Positions 37,201 through 45,774 of a stretch of DNA of 64,000 bases are shown here, piece by piece (position 1 is the stretch's first letter; each line of letters starts with the position of its first letter). The position numbers were made by a program, and so were the translations under genes. Source of the stretch: Ustilago trichophora (taxonomy: Eukaryota; Basidiomycota; Ustilaginomycetes; Ustilaginales; Ustilaginaceae). The stretch covers positions 186,001 to 250,000 of the forward strand of contig OOIN01000015.1 of assembly GCA_900323505.1 (NCBI GenBank), in the 5' to 3' direction. The notes beneath the pieces are model-generated. The model was not told where the DNA came from, did not search any database, and saw nothing but the letters and a program-made list of their open reading frames with translations.

Positions 37201-37676
37201 AGGCCAATCCGGTATCAGCAGTACACGAGATGGTCGTGGCAGCCGGACACACGAGCTTGGTACCCTGGCTGCATAACTTCGCTAAACGGGCGCTGCTCGC
37301 AGAAGACGGACTCGGCAGCAGCTCCGGGTTGGCCGCGGCATTGGACAGGCTCTGTCCACCTCGTAAAGTGCGCGAGTTCCGAGTGGTCAGTTTTAGAGAC
37401 GCCCGACTTCCTCCTCCGCCTCCCACATCTACCGCAGCAGCAGCCATTGTCAACGCGAGTGCGAGTGCAGGGGGCAAGAAGAAGAATCCGCACGCCCGCA
37501 CAGTCCATCTCACCGTCTATGACGCGGCGCAGCTAGGCGATGAGTTGCAAGAAGGTCGCCGATTCTGGGTGACCAATTTGATGCCAACTTCCAAATCGTC
37601 GTGGAGGAAACCGGATGACGACGCGGTGGTGTCTTTGTCGACGAGACGGGATACAAAGTGGCGGGCCGTATCCTGA
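34272..37676 (+). CDS. brh2: BRCA2 orthologue (Brh2) recombination mediator
   Basis: Single exon, 1134 residues, comparable to the known smut Brh2 of about 1075. It loads Rad51 on RPA-coated single-stranded DNA in homologous recombination. The first 330 residues are acidic and low in order. One BRC-like Rad51-binding element starts at Phe342 (FKTGRGKQVKPSEKALEAAR). From about 615 the DNA-binding domain follows: a helical part (PEYYSILQMIAKGVPDEVAV, WVQNHWTLILWKLAAM, LLYRYEREVHLAQRSCIKRI) that in the family also contacts Dss1, then the first OB fold (LSDGWYRIQAQIDPVLTRAC, GQKLAIMGATL), an inserted charged helix, and further OB-like strands to the end. Between about 378 and 400 a short ASQSAFQT repeat is present. 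The 34272 ATG is the first in frame. Confidence 0.95.
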   Translation: MHDFAQSHDAPAFPNSGPDHLPDDEVAATQQSILEELHIISEEVLTQHLSHNHLSTDDCIQQQPSLADVNEHPEPLSASFDHAEEPHVSDSEPASPDDDKIPAFPLPEPEGIPTSPTFDAKEASLPTQIPSLAAIAEAAPTDSIATVVAEGALAEPSAPYADATAAIVVQEAGARSQAATEACAKAALTTHPQVGTVANNLESSQPALASPAQQSGGMSLMRAVPVASDLLDPSDIKMEVEAEADLDHTDLFDGIDADAFDDIELSPPICRQAFLPPMDDAARINQSQAPTSPTRINIPTASQHLAGLELSFDGDDVLGPEPPEAPPGSQMSSFLAPSFVGFKTGRGKQVKPSEKALEAARKLMLHLEASQDLLPPPLASQSAFQTASQSAFQTASQSASQFRPRAFESPSRVPQPILNGDAAKSTLDREPMHEIAPPQSSISNADQVQSPLSKSNPASAHVVTAAQVTPASQVQRQPFVTPRPVRSALFSNSQSLASPMRTRAAASGSRFTTPQPSKRISLGMMPRVEIGGSTGRKRTMPKFVTPFKDGKRPRAEEQEDPTSPLRRLNSGDLELSKPNPVVNRQYPPTSASKVQASTSSQGPAVFIMQSAGPRQKLSDVGRPEYYSILQMIAKGVPDEVAVILKDASRAARYAFEAPNGGLLMQKHALDELLARGCSNAKLPWVQNHWTLILWKLAAMVRFEPSSARERWSWNEVIRQLLYRYEREVHLAQRSCIKRIQEHDSSPARPMVLFVSNISEEENEVRDKAGAISTRRSTILELSDGWYRIQAQIDPVLTRACQGGRLRIGQKLAIMGATLDTQGDGIEVLTAYHLSSLVLASNSVSLAPWDAKLGFAPSPFFASLRSLTPDGGVVSLMDVIITRVYPIAYMDVEHSSKSGAQHRGAAEEAEQLEAWTKKREDAMARLELEMESENRKLYDLVEALGDLVGDSFLPSIPDDPSGRLEAMANTLFEQLRVQANPVSAVHEMVVAAGHTSLVPWLHNFAKRALLAEDGLGSSSGLAAALDRLCPPRKVREFRVVSFRDARLPPPPPTSTAAAAIVNASASAGGKKKNPHARTVHLTVYDAAQLGDELQEGRRFWVTNLMPTSKSSWRKPDDDAVVSLSTRRDTKWRAVS
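35406..35466 (+). repeat. In-frame 24-bp tandem repeat in brh2
   Basis: A 24-nt unit encoding ASQSAFQT occurs twice in perfect form, followed by a degenerate third copy. It lies just C-terminal to the BRC element in the disordered linker. Confidence 0.85.
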
Positions 37677-37979
37677 GTTTGCGCCGATGCCTCGAGACCC
37701 TCATTGATTTCAGACCCCTTTCGGTTGTCCTTGAAATGTATTTTTATCTTACAACCTGTCGTTCCTATTCGTACGTGCAATCGTCTTAGCCTTCAGTCGC
37801 ACTTACACGACTCGGCTTTTGCCTTTGTCAGCTGCAAGATAAACTGCAATTCGCAATCAAGTGGAGCCCTAGCACCATCAAGTTATGTACAGTACATACA
37901 ATGAGTTTAAGAAATGGAGAGGAAAATCATGTCTCCTCATACAAGCTACGATGAAGACTACCTGATGAAGAGTAGAGAA
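37677..37979. other. Convergent 3' region between brh2 and the secreted-protein gene
   Basis: Contains one palindromic TGTACAGTACA element near 37887-37897. No gene seen. Confidence 0.5.
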
Positions 37980-39247
37980 TTAAGCATCGGCGGGGATGGG
38001 CTTTGTGACGTCGTCAAAATAGTCATGGTTCATCTTGGAGGGAGGAGGGTCTTGTCCTGCGGGGGGGCTGGAGGATGGTTGCTGGTTCCAGATTGGTTGG
38101 GTTTCACCAGTGCCGGTGCCGGTGCCGGAGCCTGAACCCGAGCCTGAGGGAGGTGTGTCGGATTGGCCTTGGGGTGTTTGAGGAGTTTGGGGAGTCTGAA
38201 GCTTTTGGGTTGGGGTTTGCGGCGCTCCATTGACGCCAGGATCGGTTCCTTTTCCTCCCCCGGCATCGGTACCAGACCCAGCTCCATAACCACTACCAGC
38301 ACCACCGCCAGCACCACCGCCAGTACCAGCACCAGAGCCACTTCCAGAACCAGTTCCAGAGCCAGGCACAGCATCAGTACCACCCTTCTTACCATCTCCA
38401 CCCTTACCATCTCCACCCTTACCATCTCCGCTACTAGAGCCCTTACCGTCCTTGTCATCCTTGCCATCCGTCTTTGGACCTTTCTTCTTCCCCGATCTAG
38501 CCGCGATAACCGCATATGGCAGTGGCTTACCTTCCTCTTCGGGGCAAGCAAGCAACGTCTTTTGCATGTAATCCTTCGGGCCGATGATTAGCTCTATGTT
38601 ATCGGCAAATCTTGCCAGCAGATGTCCTTTATCTGGGCTCACCCTGTCGACATAGTTCATAACAACGCAACCTGGTTTGTGTTTGAAATCGAGATCAATA
38701 CAGCAGCCTCCAAAGCAGACGTAAAAGAGGTGCTCATAATATGCCTGGCGCTCGAACAGGAATGCTCCCTCTGCATGAAAGCGACGAATCAAACGGAGAA
38801 AGGAAGCTTGTATCAAAACCTGAAATGTTGGGCATTTGCGTAGGAGTAGCAGGAGGACTTACGATTGTCTGTAGCGTTCACCACGGAAGCCATTACGGTA
38901 CCTGGTTCAACCTGATCGACGTAGATGCAGTAATTCTTGGGATCGGTACAGAGATGGGACATATCTGTGGGGGAATACAGTTTGACCGCCGGTAGCGGTG
39001 GTTGTTGGCCGATAGCAGGCGGAGTTCCTGGAGTGGTTCCCTGCTGAGACCCTGGAGGAGTTCCCGGCGGACTCCCTACAGTACTCCCCGGCGTAGTTCC
39101 TGGAGTGGTTTCCGGAGTGGTTTCCGGCGTAGTTCCTATTTTGCCTCCTGGAACAGAGGCTGGATTTGTTCCTCCTGCTGGACTGACAGCTGCGCAAGAG
39201 ACTCGTAGCGATACGGCCAAGAAGACGAAAAGCAGGTTAAGAAACAT
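37980..39247 (-). CDS. Secreted Thr/Pro/Gly-rich protein with a small Cys-containing core (effector candidate)
   Basis: Two exons on the minus strand, 39247-38863 and 38770-37980, around a 92-nt GT-AG intron; 391 residues. A clear signal peptide (MFLNLLFVFLAVSLRVSCA) opens the protein. Residues 20-85 are Thr/Pro/Gly repeats (PETTPETTPGTTPG). A compact core at about 88-215 has Cys100, Cys107, Cys147, Cys151, Cys152 and Cys163 plus one near 212, with CIYVDQVEPGTV and CCIDLDF. The last 170 residues are low complexity: Lys/Asp/Gly repeats (GDGKGGDGKGG), Gly/Ser/Thr repeats and QTPQTPQTP. No known enzyme domain is seen. It sits beside two small secreted paralogues, and its core resembles them faintly (see findings). 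The role is unknown; secretion and setting suggest a cell-surface or host-interaction protein. Confidence 0.8.
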
Positions 39248-39317
39248 GGTGCTGGCCTATAAAAAAGGCTCTTCTAGCTTCCTTCAGAACGCAATGCAGA
39301 GTCTCTGCAACAAGAGG

Positions 39318-39430
39318 GGGGAGGGAAGGGGGAAGAGGATGTTGTATGGCTTGTGAGGAAGGGAGGGTGAAAGGGAAGGGAAGGGGGAAGAGGATGTTGT
39401 ATGGCTTGTGAGGAAGGGAGGGTGGAAGGG
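39318..39430. repeat. 55-bp purine-rich tandem repeat, about two copies
   Basis: The core AAGAGGATGTTGTATGGCTT appears at 39333 and again at 39388, a period of 55 bp, flanked by GGGAAGGG-rich sequence in both copies. It lies 70-180 nt upstream of the start codon of the 391-residue secreted protein. Confidence 0.9.
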
Positions 39431-40244
39431 GGATAGAGAGGGGGATGTGGTTTAGAAAGAACCCGTCGTCAAAGGAAGTAAAAAGGAAGCAGTGCGATGC
39501 AATGCAAAGGAATAGGGCCAGAGGCGTGCGGCTTAGCGACTTCATGAGGCGTTCACAGCAAGGGGCCACAGTGCAGGGCGTGATACAGCCAGCGTACGGC
39601 TTCCTTTGTCCCGTTCTGATGTTTTGTTGGAGAGCAAGGACAAAGCCGAGATGATGCGCACTGGCGGTGAGCACAAAGACTAGTTGGTGGAAATGTCGTA
39701 TCGAGTGGGATTTTTCAGGGCAAAGAGTAAGGAAGAGCATCCCTGCAACTCGGGACTACCGAGGATCGAAAGAGATGGTGGGGCTCACTGTGGCAATGCG
39801 ATTGACGCAAGTTGAGCTTTACAGCATGTGACTTCTCGAAGAACGATAAAAGAGATGAAGCAGATACTGTCGCTGTCGAGTGCAACCGACTATCGAATCG
39901 GGATTGAGAAGTTGGTATCCTGGTGCAACACGTTTCCCACCCCGGCCTGAAAATCAGGGACTGTCTCAGAGGGTTAGCACACAACCACCATGTGGGTCGA
40001 AGGGGCTATTTCTATCACCGGCAAGCTCGAAGAAAAAACCTCGAGCCGGCGCTCGTCAAGTGGCGCTCTGCTGGTCAACACATGTGATAATCCTACAGCG
40101 AGCTTGTTGGTGCGATGGCCCGAACCCAAGTCACTCCAGCAAGTGAGTATCTACAATATGCCGGATGGCGGTACGATGTCCGCCTAGGGAACATCTTCAT
40201 CTGTGTGCAGATAGGCGGTGGCAAGCGGAGCCCCCAAATTTCGC

Positions 40245-40526
40245 ATGTTGTACTTTGTCGCCATGCTTCAGCTTGCGCTGTTACCAACTTCTCGACTCTA
40301 CCACGGACATCTTTCTACCTGCTGCGCATTCAGGCCATGTGGGAACGTGCTCTTCCACTCTAGGTGGGATCTTTATGTCGAGGTTTCGATAGAGCTCCAT
40401 TCTTTCAGAAGGGCATGCGAAAATGTTGCGTACGACTCGGACACCTTGTGTGAACTGGCGGCTCTCGGGCCCTTTTTTTCCCATCCAAGAGTGCCCCACT
40501 TCATGTGGCTGGTGGGCCTTTGGTGA
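40245..40526 (+). CDS. Doubtful small secreted-protein ORF
   Basis: An open frame of 93 codons starts MLYFVAMLQLALLPTSRLYH, which reads like a short signal peptide, and contains five cysteines (three close together) and the segment RWDLYVEVSIELHS. That segment recalls WKIY...GTDL of the two nearby secreted paralogues, but the match is weak. No intron or promoter evidence. It could be a real small effector gene, a decayed family copy or chance. Confidence 0.25.
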   Translation: MLYFVAMLQLALLPTSRLYHGHLSTCCAFRPCGNVLFHSRWDLYVEVSIELHSFRRACENVAYDSDTLCELAALGPFFSHPRVPHFMWLVGLW

Positions 40527-40624
40527 GCCAGCACAGCCTTGCCCCTGCAGTCCCACATTGTTCGCCTCGAGTCTCGCACTCAAAGATGCCATGGGTCAGT
40601 CAGCTGGAAATCGTCTAGGTTATT

Positions 40625-40633
40625 AATATAAGG
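40625..40633 (+). promoter_or_regulatory. TATA-like element of the first small secreted-protein gene
   Basis: AATATAAGG lies about 80 nt before the ATG at 40711. Position and sequence fit a TATA box; the assignment is inference. Confidence 0.4.
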
Positions 40634-40710
40634 GAGGTCAAACTCAAGCAGCAACAATCAACCACCATCATCTGCTTGAAAGAAAAGAGAAGCAACAAAC
40701 GACCAACAAG

Positions 40711-41118
40711 ATGAAGCTCGCTGCCCTCCTCATCCTTCTTGTCCCCGTCGTAGCTGGCATCGAGGCTCCACCCTCTGGCTATGCCTGCGCCGAATTTCCG
40801 GTCCCCTGGGAGCAGTTCCAAGGCAAGGACGCCTACTCTTGGAAGATATACTCTGCTCCCAGTGGTACTGATCTGCGAACTATCAAGCCCAAGTATTACG
40901 ATTGCCGTGCCGCGTTCCCCGATAACAAGGACGAAATGTTCCAGCGCACATTTGTCAACAACAATCAGTTCGAATTCCAGCGGTTCGACTCTGTGAGCAT
41001 CGGTGTCAACTGCATCGACTGCACCGAGCCGATGCTCGGTAACTACTTCGAGACCAAGATCACCGACTACATCCAATGCGGGATGTACGAAGACACTCGT
41101 TTAGATGGAGACGCGTAG
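40711..41118 (+). CDS. Small secreted protein, family member A (effector candidate)
   Basis: Single exon, 135 residues. A strong signal peptide (MKLAALLILLVPVVAG) is followed by a mature part with Cys26, Cys65, Cys101, Cys104 and Cys123. Diagnostic segments are WKIY (44-47), GTDL (52-55), FEFQ (87-90) and IGVNCIDC (97-104), all at the same residue numbers in the protein encoded at 42067. No known domain is recognised. Small size, secretion, tandem paralogy and an isolated position between housekeeping genes are typical of smut effector genes, so a role in host interaction is a reasonable inference but not shown. Cys26 has no partner in the sister protein. Confidence 0.85.
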   Translation: MKLAALLILLVPVVAGIEAPPSGYACAEFPVPWEQFQGKDAYSWKIYSAPSGTDLRTIKPKYYDCRAAFPDNKDEMFQRTFVNNNQFEFQRFDSVSIGVNCIDCTEPMLGNYFETKITDYIQCGMYEDTRLDGDA

Positions 41119-41208
41119 GCATGGCCCGCATCTCGAAAGGAGGGGCGTAGTTCTTCTTTGAGCAAAATATCAATGTCACCACGAGGCGTTTTCCTTTTTA
41201 GCTCTCCC

Positions 41209-41682
41209 TTACATTTTTTTTTTGATCCAGCTTACATGAGGCTCGCTCATCTTCGCCTTCCCCTTTTGATACGCTGTGTCTATGAAATGCAACGGCTCTT
41301 CCTCTTTCATGTGTAAGAAAGCTGGATACCGAAAAGATGCATTTCTCGAGCTCGTGGGTGTGAGAAGACGTGGCCGTTCATTTTCAGTGAGCAGACTTGA
41401 GAAAAGATGTTCCCAAGGACACACTTTTGCGGAGGAAGCCCACTTCAAGGAGCTCTCCTGTTCGCGTTTCAGCAAGGAAGAGTGCACATCGCATATACCA
41501 AAGACGTCAAAGAGGGAAATGTTCAGCGCTGCCTTGATTGCACGCATCGACACTTGTCGATCCAACAGCTGATCCCACTTGACTGATGTCCTTGCTTCGC
41601 CACCAATGCACAGTATCCACCAAATTTTCTGCGGTGGTGGTGGTGTTGTTGGTGGTGCCTGATACCTGTAGGACATCAACAC
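41209..41682 (-). CDS. Doubtful minus-strand ORF between secreted-protein genes
   Basis: An open frame of up to 157 codons, with an inner ATG giving MRAIKAALNISLFDVFGICD. The start is only weakly hydrophobic and no domain is seen. It lies in an accessory patch where small genes are common, so I list it at low confidence. It may be chance. Confidence 0.18.
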   Translation of the reverse strand: MLMSYRYQAPPTTPPPPQKIWWILCIGGEARTSVKWDQLLDRQVSMRAIKAALNISLFDVFGICDVHSSLLKREQESSLKWASSAKVCPWEHLFSSLLTENERPRLLTPTSSRNASFRYPAFLHMKEEEPLHFIDTAYQKGKAKMSEPHVSWIKKKM

Positions 41683-41931
41683 GATGCTCTTCGGAGGTCC
41701 ACGGTTGGAGGCAATCTGTTGCAGTGTGTGTCATCGGACCCACCACAAAGTCACTGTACCTTCATCAACAAATGCAGCAGGTGAGGGTCTCGCCTCATCA
41801 GTGGTGGCTCTGCCTTATTTGGCAGGGAGCGGAATCCAGGCGACAGCTATGAACGTGGTGTGCGCCTGCTGCTGTTGATCTCAACTCTCTCGTGATACAA
41901 TTTGGCAGGAGCTTGGGGACCAGGTCTCGTC

Positions 41932-41937
41932 TATAAG
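41932..41937 (+). promoter_or_regulatory. TATA-like element of the second small secreted-protein gene
   Basis: TATAAG lies about 130 nt before the ATG at 42067. Inference from sequence and position only. Confidence 0.35.
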
Positions 41938-42066
41938 AAGGTCAGATCTGAGCGACGAAAGAGGAAAGAGAATACACCATCAAATCATATCCCTCACAAC
42001 CTGTCCTTCTCAATTACGTTTTCAATCTCACATCCCAAGGAAGAATTCACTCTCATCACTCTCAAA

Positions 42067-42489
42067 ATGAAGCTCACCACCCTCTTGGTCGCTCTCGCCA
42101 CTGTCTTTGCCGGTGCAGCCCTTACCGAAGGCGCAGCCGTCGTGATGCTCAAGCCGGGCGCTTTCTCACAAGTCGACTACGAGCACGCAAAGCACTGGAA
42201 GATCTACGCCGAAAACGCTGGCACGGACCTTGCCACTGCTCAATCCACGTACAGCCACTGCGCGATCAATGTCGCTGGCAAATCGAAGAAAGCCTTGTTC
42301 AAGTACCTCAAGCAGGTCAAAGGGTTTGAGTTCCAGCAGATCACCAAGCATACGATCGGTATCAACTGCATCGACTGCAGCCCCCAGACTTTGGGTTGGT
42401 TCATGATGAACAAGCTCCAGTTCAACTGCAATGTCAAGGACTCGAGGCGTGCTGACTGGAAGCCTCAGAACGGTCACAAGGCCGTTTGA
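42067..42489 (+). CDS. Small secreted protein, family member B (effector candidate)
   Basis: Single exon, 140 residues, with signal peptide MKLTTLLVALATVFAGAAL. The mature part has Cys65, Cys101, Cys104 and Cys121 and a basic character (many Lys). It shares with member A, without gaps, WKIY (44-47), GTDL (52-55), Cys65, FEFQ (87-90), IGINCIDC (97-104) and LG (109-110). The two genes face the same way 0.95 kb apart, consistent with tandem duplication followed by strong divergence (A is acidic, B is basic). No known fold or enzyme motif is recognised; function is unknown. Confidence 0.88.
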   Translation: MKLTTLLVALATVFAGAALTEGAAVVMLKPGAFSQVDYEHAKHWKIYAENAGTDLATAQSTYSHCAINVAGKSKKALFKYLKQVKGFEFQQITKHTIGINCIDCSPQTLGWFMMNKLQFNCNVKDSRRADWKPQNGHKAV

Positions 42490-43495
42490 ATGTGCCCCAA
42501 GGCGATCCCAGTCCTTCATACTTTTCACCTTTTGATTTCGTCGATCTCATCCCTAAATGAGCTATCAAGGCGCGGTCTTCTGGTCCAATTTGTCATAGAT
42601 AGCAATCTACAATGTGCATGACCCCCCACAGCGTAACTTGATTGTCCGATAGCACCCGATAGAACACATCCAACTGTGAGCAGAATCTGACAGGAGGCAA
42701 ATGCCAAGAGGGTACTTTCAAGAGATGAGAAGAGGCCGACCTTGTTTGACAGGGGGGCCACCTGAGCAGAACTCTCGCAGTACGACGCAGTGAGGTGCAG
42801 TTCGATGCTGTGCTGTGCTGGCTGGCGAAAAAGAGGCAGAAAACAATGCACGCCGAGGTGCATGCATCTCTGAGTCCAACACATACCCACTCACACTGTA
42901 CACACCTCTCTCGCGTCGACGACGCGTGAATTTCCACAGCTCCAGAGCCTGGGCTGGCAGACGCAGAGTCAGAATATTGGGGTTGGGGGTTGAGTTGTCA
43001 ACCTACGGCTCCAGAGCTGCAGTCCTGCAGCAGCGTGTTGGTTTTCCTGCTGCTGTCGCTGTTTTGGACCCTTGATTTTTGTCCACACTACTGTACTACT
43101 GTACTTAGAGCTTGTCCCTCCAGCGCTTTGTGTTGGGCTAGGTTCTCCCGAGTCGAAAAGTGCGCCTTGTGTGTGCCAGACCAGACCAGAGCGTGGCGTG
43201 GCTGGAGTGTGTTCGGCTTACTGGTCCGAGGCTGAGGGTTGAGGCTTTGTGTGACTCTTGGCCGATCCAAAGGTTGTGCGCAGCAGCAGAAGCGGTTCAT
43301 TTCGAAAGGCATAAGCTCGGGTCAGCTCCGACTCGATAAGAGGATGCCAAATGAGGTCTCTTTGCCTCTCTCAAACAGGCGCGCAACGACCCTACAGAAT
43401 CCCCGCTTTGTTTGATTGTGTGTGTTTTGCCATCCATCCATCTCATCCATAGACCATCATCCGCCTGTTGCGTTCCTACCGCTGCGCTACCGAGC
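42490..43495. other. Intergenic between secreted family member B and the repeat protein
   Basis: No supported gene. The pair CTACTGTACTACTGTAC at about 43089-43105 repeats the TACTG/CAGTA theme. C/T-rich DNA precedes the next gene. Confidence 0.5.
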
Positions 43496-45214
43496 ATGTC
43501 GTCCTCATCCAAACCCGATCAGCTGGTGGTGGCACTGCTCAACAGAGCTTCCACCAATCACCGACTCACCATCCTCAGCAAACTCGTGTCAGACACATCT
43601 TCGCCCTTCGAGCTAGTGGCAGAACGCTCGCTCCGACTATCGCTACCAGAGGATGACGGACTGCTCCGGTCCTTTCTGGCTCATGAAATTGAAACTCAAG
43701 GAGAAGCCGAAACGCTGGTCCGTTGGGCACTCAAGTTTACCGCAACAAACAACTTTTTCTTTGTTCTACAGCTCAAGGCCAACTCGGATGCGCCGACGAC
43801 AAGCATCCATGAGCTCTTTGTGAGCGAACATGCATCTAAGCTATGGGAAAGTTATGGTCAAGACGAAATCTACGTATCACCTGATCAAGCTACTGCCGAG
43901 ATGCAGGTAGAGCTGCTCTTCCCAGAATCCAGCACCGAAACGATCCAAGGACATATCGATGTCTTAGCACATCAACTTGCGTCATCTTCAGTCAAAGATG
44001 TGCCACAAATCGTTCACGCTGCATCTTCGAGCGAAGACGGAAGTGGTTTCAGCCAGGCCTCAGTTCTGTCGTCCGGATCCACTGCTGCCACATCCGTGCC
44101 CTCCGTCCGATCGCAAAGCCGTGCGTCGGCTCATCCTACAAGTGCAAATGGTGGCAACGCTTTCAAGGCACGTGCCATTCCTTCCACCGTCAAGAGCAAA
44201 CCATCAATCGAACCACGCCTCAGCAAAGCAGCAGCGTTACGCATGGGTATCTCGCTCGACTCGCCCGCCCGACGCACTGCAAGCCCATCCAAGCCTATCG
44301 ACGCTGCCAATGTTGGCATCTCTGGTGTCGCAAAACGTCCAGTGCAGCAGCTTGCCTCGCTCAAGGCTCCAAGCATTGCCCCACGTCTCAACAAGGCAGC
44401 TGTGGCACGTCAAGGCGGACCTGTAGGTGGAGAAGCGAATGTGGTGCGTCGTCCAGCTTCGGTTGCCGGTAACAACAGACCCTCTTCAGTGGCATCTTCC
44501 TCGAAAGCCTTTCCTTCGTCTTCAGCCGCAAGCAGCGAGGCGGCTCCTAGAGCACGCAAAGAAGTCGACTTTTCCAACACCCCAGGCCACAAGCGACTAT
44601 CTCTGGTCGGAAGCATCGCCTCCACTGCTCCGCCATCCATCGCACCACGCCAGAACAGGGCCAGCATGAGCCGCATTCAAGGCATAACGACTGTCGCATC
44701 TCCTCGACCTGCCCCCACCGGTACAGCAAGACCTCCGCCGTCGGCATATACAGGCACAGCTGGACGCATGCGATCCTCCAGCCTCGCTGGAACCTCTGAA
44801 CCCGCTGAAGAGGCCAAACCACGAAAAGCGATCGACTTTGCTCAAACACCAGGCCACAAGCGCGCCAGTCTTTCGCTTAGCATCCCTTCTCTGGCCGCAC
44901 CGTCTCTCGCACCTCGTCAGAACCGTGCATCGCTCGCCCGCACCCGTCCTTCTCTCTCCACCGCCTCATCCTCTCCAGCGCCTTCACCTTCCCCTCGCAC
45001 CCTCACCAAACCGCTGCCAAACGTAGCTGATGCGACCGGAAAGGAAAACAGAGGCCAGCCCCGCCAGCCAACAGACTTTGCCACCGTTCCTGGGCACAAA
45101 CGCCACTCGCTGAGCTTTGCACTCGCCAGTTTGAAGCAACCGTCGATTCAGCCAAGGTTGAACAAGGCTGCTGGGGCGAGAATCGGAGCGGGTGGAGTCA
45201 AGCCCTCGTCGTAG
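43496..45214 (+). CDS. Unknown protein with fixed-spacing DFxxTPGHKR / PSIxPRxN repeats
   Basis: Single exon; ATG at 43496 gives 572 residues (the frame is also open upstream to 43412, but that part lacks protein-like character). Residues 1-145 look folded and mostly helical (DDGLLRSFLAHEIETQGEAE). From about 180 the protein is Ser/Pro/Ala-rich. Three long units begin at residues 358, 447 and 527: DFxxTPGHKR or a close variant, then after 22 residues a PSIxPRxNKA-type block (380, 469, 549). Two further PSI-type blocks without the first half lie at 236 and 292. Units are Lys/Arg-rich, so binding to an acidic or nucleic-acid partner or a SLiM-type docking role is possible. I do not recognise the family. 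A faint likeness of the N-terminus to the start of RasGAP domains is noted in the findings. Confidence 0.85.
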   Translation: MSSSSKPDQLVVALLNRASTNHRLTILSKLVSDTSSPFELVAERSLRLSLPEDDGLLRSFLAHEIETQGEAETLVRWALKFTATNNFFFVLQLKANSDAPTTSIHELFVSEHASKLWESYGQDEIYVSPDQATAEMQVELLFPESSTETIQGHIDVLAHQLASSSVKDVPQIVHAASSSEDGSGFSQASVLSSGSTAATSVPSVRSQSRASAHPTSANGGNAFKARAIPSTVKSKPSIEPRLSKAAALRMGISLDSPARRTASPSKPIDAANVGISGVAKRPVQQLASLKAPSIAPRLNKAAVARQGGPVGGEANVVRRPASVAGNNRPSSVASSSKAFPSSSAASSEAAPRARKEVDFSNTPGHKRLSLVGSIASTAPPSIAPRQNRASMSRIQGITTVASPRPAPTGTARPPPSAYTGTAGRMRSSSLAGTSEPAEEAKPRKAIDFAQTPGHKRASLSLSIPSLAAPSLAPRQNRASLARTRPSLSTASSSPAPSPSPRTLTKPLPNVADATGKENRGQPRQPTDFATVPGHKRHSLSFALASLKQPSIQPRLNKAAGARIGAGGVKPSS

Positions 45215-45723
45215 ATTTTGTCCTCGGTTTGGCCTCCTATTCTGAACGAGTCTGCTTTTGTACTTTTTTCTTAGTGATACGATGTAACGGCCCGATGCGA
45301 TGCAACCAATAGCTTTGACGCCATCGAGCGATGGAGCGGAACGATGGCAAGCTGAATTTTACAGCATACCTTTGTGAGTGAGGAAGGTGTAACACTCTCA
45401 AACCAAAAAAAATAATCAGTTCGGAGCAAATCGTCAGTGTGCAAGATGACAGCGTGACTGCATGACATTTTGTTTCTCCGCTGTGTAGGAATTTGGAGAC
45501 GATGGAAATCCGTGGTTCTTTGTCAAGCTCACTGTTACAGTACATCCTAGCCAAGCTTTCTCTGGTGAATCGGTTTTGCGGCAACTTTTGACGATCTCGC
45601 TAGCATCTCACTTGATGACATATGAGAAGAAGCCAAGGTTAGCAGATCACAAATATACGGTAATCGAGCTAGCCCATGTAGCAGAACAAAAGACATCCTC
45701 CTGCGCGTAGCAATGGAAAAAGG

Positions 45724-45774
<51 letters not shown>

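Larger units (their letters stand above)
39248..40710. other. Divergent intergenic region in the secreted-protein patch
   Basis: Upstream of two divergent secreted-protein genes. It contains the 55-bp tandem repeat at about 39318-39430 and the doubtful small frame at 40245-40526. The rest shows no feature I can support. Confidence 0.5.
41119..42066. other. Intergenic between the two small secreted-protein genes
   Basis: Contains a doubtful minus-strand frame (41209-41682) listed separately, a GGTGGT-rich stretch near 41631-41660, and a TATA-like element at 41932. Confidence 0.5.

Noticed and set aside
37980..42489. Secreted-protein patch as a transposon-borne island
   Set aside because: I found no transposase, LTR or terminal inverted repeats in or beside the patch.
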